A program made the position numbers and the translations under genes. Shown piece after piece: positions 56,936 through 64,000 of a stretch of 64,000 bases of DNA. Under the pieces are notes generated by a model, which searched no databases, was not told the origin of the DNA, and saw only the letters and a list, made by a program, of their open reading frames with translations. The number at the start of each line of letters is the position of its first letter. Position 1 is the stretch's first letter. The stretch is from Ramlibacter montanisoli (GTDB taxonomy: Bacteria; Pseudomonadota; Gammaproteobacteria; Burkholderiales; Burkholderiaceae_C): the NCBI RefSeq assembly GCF_013087525.1, contig NZ_JABFCS010000001.1, forward strand, positions 3,906,001-3,970,000. The letters run 5' to 3'.

Positions 56936-57416
56936 GCGAGCCGGCCTTCCTGTCCAAGATCGTCGCGGTCCGGAAGCGGCGGCGCGCATGGGATCCCTGC
57001 CGGGCCCGGTCGTCTTCACCAACGGCGTCTTCGACGTGCTGCACCGCGGCCACGTCACCTACCTCGCGCAGGCGCGCGCGCTGGGCGGCAGCCTGGTGGT
57101 GGCGCTCAACACCGATGACTCCGCGCGCCGCCTGGGCAAGGGTCCGGACCGTCCCCTGAACAACGAGGCCGACCGCGCGATCGTGATGGCGGCGCTGGAA
57201 TCCGTGAGCCTGGTCACCTGGTTCTCGGAGGACACGCCGGTGCAGCTGCTGTCGGAACTGAAGCCGCAGGTGTACGTGAAGGGCGGCGACTATGACATGC
57301 GCAAGCTGGCCGAGACCGCGCTGGTGGAAGGCTACGGCGGCCGCGCGCTGGCCATCCCCTTCGTCGATGGCTACTCGACCTCGCGCCTGGTCGAGCGCAT
57401 CCGCGCCGAGTCCTAG
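56932..57416 (+). CDS. rfaE2: D-glycero-beta-D-manno-heptose 1-phosphate adenylyltransferase (frameshifted)
   Basis: About 161 residues, the C-terminal (nucleotidyltransferase) half of HldE as a free protein; makes ADP-heptose for lipopolysaccharide core. VVFTNGVFDVLHRGHVTYLAQARALG holds the HxGH motif, VALNTDDSARRLGKG the nucleotide site, and VYVKGGDYD, YSTSRLVERI close it. GTG at 56932 fits relatives (SEPAFLSKIV); one C missing near 56970 shifts into the ATG 56988 frame. Its product could feed the GT9 enzyme at 35467. Confidence 0.9.
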
Positions 57417-58858
57417 TCGACGCGCGCCGGTTCGGCGCTGGCGCTCCACAGCCGGTCGTAGCGCGCCGAGCCGCGCACCGTGTCGAGCGACCATTCCTGC
57501 GCGCGCTTCGCGGCGCGCGGCGCTTCCACCTCGCCCACCATCGAATAGCCCAGGCCGAGCCGGTCGCCGGGCACGTGCAGGCCGGCCAGCTCCACCAGCG
57601 TGGGGAACAGGTCGAAGGGCAGCAGCTCGTCGCCGTTGGCCGGCGGCAGCCGGTCGCCGACGAACAGGTTGAACATGCCGCGGCGCGGCGCCTGCACCAG
57701 GCGCTCGTACACCGGGTTGGGCATGGCCAGGTGGTCGCCGATCACGACGACCGTCGTGTTGCGCAGGTAGCCCTTGTCGCGCGCGAATTCGATGAACTCG
57801 GTGATCTGTTCCGCCGAGCAGCGCACGATGCCGTCGAAGGTCCCCGCGCCCCGCTTCCTGCATTCGGGCGAGAGGAAGCCGAAGGGGTTGTGCGTGTCCA
57901 GCGTGAGCAGCGTGAGGTTGAAAGGTTGGCCCGACTCATGCAGCTGCGCGAGCCGGATGCGGGCTTGTTCGAACAGCGCGCTGTCGAAGGTGCCCCAGGC
58001 GTTGAAGGCGGCCTTGGGCAGGCGCGCGCGCTCCCATTCCTCGCGGCCCCAGGTCTCGGCATAGCCGTGGTCCGCCAGGAAGCGGCCCTTGCCGGAGAAG
58101 GACAGCGGCGCGCCGCCCAGGAACACGTTGCGGTAGCCATGCGCGGCCAGGATGTCGCCCAGGCAGGTCGCGCCGGGCAGGAAGGTCTTGCCCTCGCCGC
58201 GCGGGCGCAGGTCGCGCTGGCCGTACACGCGCAGCGGCACGCCGCATTGCGTGGCCACCATGCCCGCGATCGTCCAGGTGGCGCCTGCGGCGGGCCGGTA
58301 CCAGCCGTAGCTGCGCCCGCCCAGCCGGTCGGTGGCGGCGAGCAGGTCGCTGCCGAACTGCGCAGGATCGCGGTAGCCGGTCTCCAGGCTCTCGGCGTAG
58401 ATCAGAACCAGGTTGCGGCGCTCCTGCTGCACCAGCCGCACATCGCGCGGCTCGACGAAGCGCTCGGCGAAACGGTCCGGCTCCAGGTAGGCGGCGGCAT
58501 AGGAGAAGGCGGAGAACTGCAGGGCGAGCACCGTGACCGCGCCGATGGCGGCCATGGCCGGTGCCGCGCGCAGGAAGCGCCGGCCGGTGCCCGCCAGCCG
58601 CTGCGCGAGTTGCCCGTGCACGAAGGCCGCGAACAGCGCGGCCGCCAGCGGCAGCAGCAGCACCTGCACCGCGAACTCCACGTAGAAGATCTCGCTCAGC
58701 TCGATGGCCGCGCCCTCGGCGTAGCCCAGGTGCCAGATGGCCTGCTCGATCGTCACGTCGCCGAAGGTCGCGGGGATCCACAGCACCAGCCCGATGATCG
58801 AGAAGGCGAGCTGGTAGGCGGCCCAGCGCAGGACGGAGCGGCGGTGCAGGCGTGGCAT
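57413..58858 (-). CDS. sulfatase-fold phosphoglycerol/phosphoethanolamine transferase, OpgB-like
   Basis: A 481-residue inner-membrane enzyme, intact. Four to five TM helices in the first 125 residues, then a periplasmic alkaline-phosphatase-fold domain: LVLIYAESLETGYRD (metal Glu), GATWTIAGMVATQCG (nucleophile Thr), LTLLTLDTHNPFGF and VVVIGDHLAMPNPVYE (metal Asp-His). OpgB moves phosphoglycerol from phosphatidylglycerol to periplasmic glucans; LTA-synthase-like relatives are the alternative. Convergent with rfaE2 by 4 bases. Confidence 0.83.
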   Translation of the reverse strand: MPRLHRRSVLRWAAYQLAFSIIGLVLWIPATFGDVTIEQAIWHLGYAEGAAIELSEIFYVEFAVQVLLLPLAAALFAAFVHGQLAQRLAGTGRRFLRAAPAMAAIGAVTVLALQFSAFSYAAAYLEPDRFAERFVEPRDVRLVQQERRNLVLIYAESLETGYRDPAQFGSDLLAATDRLGGRSYGWYRPAAGATWTIAGMVATQCGVPLRVYGQRDLRPRGEGKTFLPGATCLGDILAAHGYRNVFLGGAPLSFSGKGRFLADHGYAETWGREEWERARLPKAAFNAWGTFDSALFEQARIRLAQLHESGQPFNLTLLTLDTHNPFGFLSPECRKRGAGTFDGIVRCSAEQITEFIEFARDKGYLRNTTVVVIGDHLAMPNPVYERLVQAPRRGMFNLFVGDRLPPANGDELLPFDLFPTLVELAGLHVPGDRLGLGYSMVGEVEAPRAAKRAQEWSLDTVRGSARYDRLWSASAEPARVD

Positions 58859-58906
58859 GGAACCCGCAGGTATAGCCGCTGGACGGGCGGCGTCCAGCGG
58901 CAGGCG

Positions 58907-61900
58907 TCAGACGGCGCGCGGCCGGGCGCGGCCGGTCTTGCGCAGGCGTCCGACCTGCCGGCGCACCCACTGCTCCATGTCGTCCACGTACTCGAACACC
59001 ACCGGCACCACCAGCAGGCTCAACACCGTGGACGTGAACAGGCCGCCGATCACCGCGATCGCCATCGGCGAGCGGAAGCTCGGGTCCGCCGCCCCCAGGC
59101 CGATGGCGATCGGCAGCATGCCGGCGCCCATGGCGATGGTGGTCATGATGATCGGGCGCGCGCGCTTGTGGCAGGCATCCAGCAGCGCGTCGAAGCGGCT
59201 GAGGCCATGGTCGCGGCGGGCGACGATGGCGTACTCCACCAGCAGGATCGAGTTCTTGGTCGCGATCCCCATCAGCATGATCAGGCCGATCAGCGAGGGC
59301 ATGGAGAAGCTTTTCTGCGCCAGCAGCAGGCCGACGAAGGCGCCGCCCAGCGACAGCGGCAGGGCGCTGAGGATGGTGACCGGGTGCAGGAAGTCCTTGA
59401 ACAGCAGCACCAGCACGATGTAGATGCACAGCACGCCGGTCAGCATCGCCAGGCCGAAGCTCGCGAACAGCTCGCCCATCACCTCGGCGTCGCCCACCTC
59501 CACCACCTTCACGCCCGGCGGCAGGTTGCGCACCGCGGGCAGTTGCTGCACGGCCGCGGCGACGTCGCCCAGCGGCTGGCCCGAGAGCTCGATCTCGAAG
59601 TTGATGTTGCGCGAGCGGTCGTAGCGGTCGATGACCGCGGGCCCGCCGGTGAGTTCCAGCGTCGCCACCTGCCCCAGCATCACGGTGCGGCCGTTGCTCG
59701 CCGGCACGGCCAGGCGCTCCAGCGTGCCCAGGTCCCGCCGCGCGTCCTCGCGCAGCTTCACCACGATCGGGATCTGCCGCTGCGACAGGTTCAGCTTGGG
59801 CAGCGCCACGTCGTAGTCGCCGGCAGTGGCGATGCGCAGGGTCTCGCCGATCGCGGCGCTGGTCACGCCCAGGTCGGCCGCCTTGGCGAAGTCGGGACGC
59901 ACGGCAATCTCCGGCCGGATCAGCGAGGCGGTCGATGCGATCTGCCCCAGGCCCGGGATGGTCCGCAGGTCCTTGTCCACGGCCAACGACGCCGTCTGCA
60001 GCGCCTGCGGGTCCTCGCCGGTCAGCACCAGGATGTACTTCTCGCCCGAGCCGCCCAGGCCGACCTTGGTGCGCACGCCGGGCAATGGTTCCAGCGCCTT
60101 GCGGATGTCGTTCTCGATCGGCTGCTTGCGCGGCCGCTCCTCGCGGTCGGCCAGCAGAACCGTGAGCGTCGCCTTGCGCGCCTCGGCCGCGCCGCTGTTG
60201 GCGAACGGGTCGCCGCCGGCCGTGCCGCCGCCGATGGTGGTGTACACGCTCTTGACGTGCTGCACCTTCATCACCGCGACGCGCGCCTGCTCGGCGATGC
60301 TCTTGGTCTGCTGCAGCGTGGAACCGGGCGGCAGCTCCAGGTAGATCTGGGTCTGCGAGTTGTCGTCGGGCGGGATGAAGCCGGTGGGCAGCAGCGGGAT
60401 CAGCAGCACCGAGCCGATGAAGAACAGCGTGGCCAGGCCCATGGTCTTCACCCGGTGCCGCATGCTCCAGTTCACCCACTTCAGGTAGATCCTCATCCAC
60501 TTCGGGTCGGCCTCCTGCGTGACGATGGGCTTGAGCAGGTAGGCGGCCATCATGGGCGTGAGCACGCGCGCGACCACCAGCGAAGCGAACACCGCCAGCG
60601 AGGCCGTCCAGCCGAACTGCTTGAAGAACTTGCCGGCGATGCCGCTCATGAAGGCGGTGGGCAGGAACACCGCGATCAGCGTGAAGGTGGTGGCGATCAC
60701 CGCCAGCCCGATCTCGTCGGCCGCCTCCATCGCCGCCTCGTAGGGCGTCTTGCCCATGCGCAGGTGGCGCACGATGTTCTCCACCTCCACGATCGCGTCG
60801 TCCACCAGGATGCCGATCACCAGCGAGAGCGCCAGCAGCGTCACCACGTTGATCGAGAACCCCAGCAGGTACATGCCGATGAAGGCGGGGATCACCGACA
60901 TGGGCAGCGCCACTGCCGACACGAAGGTGGCGCGCCAGTCGCGCAGGAACAGCCAGACCACGATCACCGCCAGGATGGCGCCTTCCCACAGCAGCTTCAG
61001 CGAGCCCTCGTACTCCTCCTGCACGGGCGTGACGAAGTCGAAGGCCTGGGTGAGCTCGATGTCGGGGTGCTGCGCCTTCAGTTCGGCCAGCGCCTTGTGC
61101 ACCGCCGCCCCGACGGCGACCTCGCTCTCGCCGCGGCTGCGCGCCACCTCGAAGCCCACCACCGGCCTGCCATCCAGCAAGGCCGCCGCGCGCGGCTCGG
61201 CGATGGTGTCCGTGACCTCGGCCACGTCCGCCAGGCGGATGGTGCGGCCGCCCGCCAGCGCGATCTGCAGCTCGCCGATCTCGCGCGCGCTCTGCACGGT
61301 GGCCAGCGTGCGCACCGGCTGCTCGCCGCCGCCCACGTCGGCCCGCCCGCCGGCGGTTTCCACCTGCACCTGCCGCACCTGGCGCGAGAGGTCGGCCGCG
61401 GTCACGCCCAGCGCCTGCATGCGCACCGGGTCCACCGCCACGCGGATCTCCCGGCTGACGCCGCCCACGCGCGGTTGACCGCGCCGACGCCGCGCACGGC
61501 CAGCAGCTTGCGCGAGACCTCGTTGTCCACGAACCAGGACAGGGCCTCGTCGTCCATGCGGCGCGAGGCGATCGCGAAGGCGAGCACCGGCTGGCCGGCC
61601 AGCTCCAGCTTGTTGATGATGGGATCGCGCAGGTCCGAAGGCAGGTCCGAGCGCACCTTGGCCACCGCGGAGCGCACGTCGTCCACCGCTTCCTGCACCG
61701 GCTTCTCGAGGCGGAATTCGGCGGTGAGGGTCACCACGCCGTCCTGCACCTTGGTGTAGACGTGCTTGAGGCCCTGCACGGTGGCGATGGAGTTCTCCAT
61801 CTTGCGCGCCACGTCGGTCTCCAGCTGCGCCGGCGCGGCACCCGGCAGGGCGGCGGTGACGATCACCGTCGGCAGGTCGATGTCCGGGAAGTTCTGCACC

Positions 61901-62001
61901 TTCATCGCCTTGAAGGACAGGATGCCGCCGAAGGTGAGCAGCACGAACAGCATCACCGCGGGGATGGGGTTGCGGATCGACCAGGAGGAGACGTTCATCA
62001 T
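58907..62001 (-). CDS. RND efflux transporter permease, HAE1/MdtBC-like (frameshifted)
   Basis: Proton-driven inner-membrane drug pump, about 1030 residues, twelve TM helices. Hallmarks: WSIRNPIPAVMLFVLLTFGG (TM1), FPDIDLPTVIVTAALPGA, LVIGILVDDAIVEVENI (TM4 Asp relay), FPTAFMSGIAGKFFKQF-type loop (here LPTAFMSG), IATKNSILLVEYA (TM10). The frame breaks near 61467-61473 with two extra bases (a CG repeat) between VGAVNR and VGGVSREIRVAVD. Operon with the adaptor upstream and channel gene before that. Confidence 0.92.
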
Positions 62002-62011
62002 GGCCGTGTCC

Positions 62012-63180
62012 TCAACGGGCGGCCGATGCGGCGGATGCCGGCGGCGATGCCGATGCGGCCGCGCCGGCGCCGGCGGCTGCCGCGGGGCTGGCGCTGGCGG
62101 GAGCGTCCGCCACCCGCACCAGGTCGCCGTCGTTCAGGAAGCCGCCGCCACTGGCCACCACGCGCATGTCCGCGGTCACGCCGGACAGCACCTGCAGCCG
62201 GTCCTCGGCGATCCGGCCGATCTGCACCTTGACCTGGTTCACGCGGTTGTCGGGATTGACACGGAACACGTAGCTGAAGCCCTCGCGCACCACCACCGCC
62301 TGCTGCGGCAGCGTCAGCGCGGGCTGCGCGCCCAGGTCGAACTCGCCGCGCGCGTACATGCCGCGCGCGCGCTGCCGGACAAGGGTCCCGGCAGGGGGTT
62401 CACGTCGACATAGACCAGGGCCACGCGGCTTTGCGGGTCCACCGTGGGCGCGATGGTGCGCACGCGCCCTTCCAGCCGCGCGCCGCTGGGGGCGGTGATG
62501 ATCGCGCGGGTGCCGGGCGTGACGCGCCCCAGTTCGGCGGAGGTGACTTCGGCCCGCCACTCCAGCCGGCCCTTGCGGATCAGGCGGAACAGCTCGGTGC
62601 CGGGCGCCACCACCGCGCCGACGGTGGCGGCGCGCGCCGAGATGATGCCGTCGTCCGGCGCATGCACCGCCGTCTGGCCGACCCGGGCCTGCTGCGCCTG
62701 CAACTGGGCCCGTGCGGCGGCGACGCGCGCCCGGGCGGTCGCCTCGGCGGTGATGTACTGGTTGATCTGCGATGCGCTCATCGCGCCGGTCTGCTGCAGG
62801 GTGCGCGCACGGGCCGCGTTGTTGGCCGCTTCGGCCGCGGCCGCCTCCGCTTCCGCGAGGCCTGCCGTCGCCTGAGCGGCGTCGGCCCGCACGGTCTCGG
62901 CGGCGAAGCGCGCCAGCACCTGGCCGCGGCGCACGCGGTCGCCCACGTTCACCAGCACCTCGGACACGCGCAGGCCCTGCGTTTCGGTGCCGACGCTGGC
63001 TTCCTGCCAGGCGGCCAGGTTGCCGTTGGCGGCCAGCGTCACCGGCAGCATGGTCTGGGTGGGCGTCGTCGTGGTCACGGTCAGCGCCGGCTTGGGCGAG
63101 GCCTTCTTCGCCTCCTCCGCCTTGTCGCCGCACGCGGCCAGCGCCATCAGGAAGGCCAGGGCGGCCGCCGTGCGGATCAT
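62012..63180 (-). CDS. RND efflux periplasmic adaptor lipoprotein (frameshifted)
   Basis: Membrane-fusion protein, about 389 residues. Lipobox LAAC near residue 16; the ATG at 63180 is preferred over GTG at 63195. Barrel-sandwich and hairpin regions: GLRVSEVLVNVGDRVRRGQVLARF, a coiled coil rich in Ala/Glu (about 95-150), VHAPDDGIISARAATVGAVVAPG. The frame breaks near 62387-62391 (one base missing) and resumes RGMYARGEFDLG. The C-terminus is an Ala/Ser-rich tail. Bridges the permease and TolC-type channel. Confidence 0.9.
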
Positions 63181-63223
63181 GGAATGGGTCGTCACGCTTG
63201 TTGTTCCTTGTTCTTCGTGGTTC

Positions 63224-64000
63224 TCATTCGCTGCGGGCCACCGGCATGTCCGGTCGCTGCCAGCCGCCGCCGAGCGCGCGGTACAGCGCGATCCAGGCCG
63301 CCAGGCGCTCGCGCTGCAGGCTGACCAGCGCGGTCTGCGCGGCCAGCAGCACGCGGCGCTGGTCTTCCAGTTCGATCAGGCTGCCCAGGCCGCTGCGGTA
63401 GCGCGCCTCGGTGGCGGCGAAGGACGCCTGGTAGCCCTCGACGGCGACGCGCGCGTCTTCGCTGCGTTCGCGCGCGCTTTCGAGGTTGACCAGCGCTTCC
63501 TCCACTTCGCGCACCGCCTGCCGCACGCGCGCCGCGTAGAGCGCGGCCGCTTCCCCGTAGCGCGCCGTGGCGGCGTCCTCGGCGGCGGCGAGGCGCCCGC
63601 CATCGAACACCGGCAGCGACACCGCCAGCGGGCCGATCGACCAGGTCTGCACGTCGCTGGTCTGGCCGCCCGCATGCAGGAAGCCGCCGGCGATCTGGCC
63701 GTTGAGCGACAGGCGCGGGAAGCGATCGGCGCGCGCCGCGCCGACATCCGCGCTGGCCGCCTCCACCGCCCGCTCCGCCTGGAACACATCGGGCCGCTGC
63801 GCGAGCAGCGCGGCGGGCACCGAGGGCATCGCCAGCACGGCGAAACTGGCCGGCTCGCTCCAGCGCCCGGCCAGCCGCTCGCGCAGCGTGGGTTCGCGCA
63901 TCGCCGTGAGCGCCACCAGCGCTTTCACCAGCAGGTCGCACTGGGCCTGCTGCTGCGTCGCCCGCGCCGCACCTTCGGCGGCACTCGCGCGCGCCTGCGC
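63224..64000 (-). CDS. TolC/NodT-type outer-membrane efflux channel (5' end outside window)
   Basis: C-terminal 258 residues of an outer-membrane factor; the N-terminus lies past the window end. PALLAQRPDVFQAERAVEAASADVGAARADRFPRLSLNG and LPVFDGGRLAAAEDAATARYGEAAALYAARVRQAVREVEEALVNL are diagnostic of the NodT subfamily. Ends SLIELEDQRRVLLAAQTALVSLQRERLAAWIALYRALGGGW. First gene of the RND operon. Confidence 0.9.
   Translation of the reverse strand, partial: AQARASAAEGAARATQQQAQCDLLVKALVALTAMREPTLRERLAGRWSEPASFAVLAMPSVPAALLAQRPDVFQAERAVEAASADVGAARADRFPRLSLNGQIAGGFLHAGGQTSDVQTWSIGPLAVSLPVFDGGRLAAAEDAATARYGEAAALYAARVRQAVREVEEALVNLESARERSEDARVAVEGYQASFAATEARYRSGLGSLIELEDQRRVLLAAQTALVSLQRERLAAWIALYRALGGGWQRPDMPVARSE

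Noticed and set aside
57575-61759. Very long open frame on the plus strand (1394 codons)
   Set aside because: It lies opposite the OpgB-like and RND permease genes, whose proteins are well conserved. Its His/Arg/Gln/Gly-rich translation is a by-product of high GC3. The same applies to long antisense frames at 8110-11967 and 20039-23881.

Overview
ORGANISM. This is a GC-rich chromosomal window from a betaproteobacterium of the order Burkholderiales, most likely family Comamonadaceae (Ramlibacter/Variovorax/Acidovorax-like). The call rests on the very high G/C at third codon positions, the recA-recX and sucC-sucD blocks, and the set of birA followed by a SPOR-like protein, a short (type 2) argC, a PglL-like ligase beside moaC, and TfpX/TfpZ. 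No rRNA, tRNA, CRISPR array or insertion sequence was seen. Genes are tightly packed and no stretch over 300 bases lacks a gene. The largest non-coding gap (43604-43901) holds a manganese riboswitch.

ASSEMBLY QUALITY. About 30 single- or few-base indels interrupt otherwise well conserved genes, roughly one per 2 kb. They include topB, argC, cfa and the RND pump. Most lie in short G or C runs, and one gene carries two compensating indels. They look like consensus errors rather than gene decay, so interrupted genes are annotated across their full extent with the break stated.

LAYOUT. (1) 1-8046: topB (5' part only), a SET-domain methyltransferase, birA, a SPOR-like protein, a GST, an ethylbenzene-dehydrogenase-type cytochrome, a TctE/TctD-like two-component pair and a MarR regulator. 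(2) 8197-9720: recA-recX. (3) 9735-16616: a protein-glycosylation-like block with a GT2 enzyme, a SPINDLY-type TPR O-GlcNAc transferase and two tandem TPR-GT-B paralogues. (4) 16613-19773: argC, sucC, sucD and a terminator. (5) 20027-29900: a six-gene signalling operon: CHASE2-Ser/Thr kinase, PP2C phosphatase, FHA protein, CHASE2-adenylate cyclase, metallo-beta-lactamase cAMP phosphodiesterase, and a GAF-fused PilB/GspE ATPase. (6) 29901-40631: sigma-54-driven pilin, glycosyltransferases, a PglL/Wzy-type ligase, moaC and a TfpX/TfpZ pilin accessory protein. (7) 40628-47398: BepA-like M48 protease, small membrane and hypothetical proteins, a riboswitch-controlled TerC transporter, YaeQ, purB and a GST. 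(8) 47395-56935: an eight-gene, translationally coupled lipid-modification operon (FAD oxidoreductase, DUF1365, CFA synthase, chalcone-isomerase-like, MFS, DUF3833, SDR, NTF2-like), then a periplasmic glutathione peroxidase, a divergent MerR-B12 (CarH/LitR-like) regulator and a desaturase-like diiron protein. (9) 56932-64000: HldE-C/RfaE2, an OpgB-like transferase and an RND efflux system (permease, adaptor, partial outer-membrane channel).

HOW THE PARTS FIT. Two assemblies stand out. Region 5 joins phosphothreonine signalling to cAMP synthesis and breakdown, ends in a pilus-type motor, and abuts a sigma-54 pilin gene, which suggests a surface- or envelope-sensing circuit controlling type IV pili. 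The kinase tail and the FHA protein share TTVM/TMII-type threonine motifs, offering a ready phospho-docking logic. Region 8 places a B12 photoreceptor-type regulator with intact W-x9-EH and ExHxxG motifs next to a peroxidase and a membrane-lipid remodelling operon. That is consistent with a light/singlet-oxygen response.
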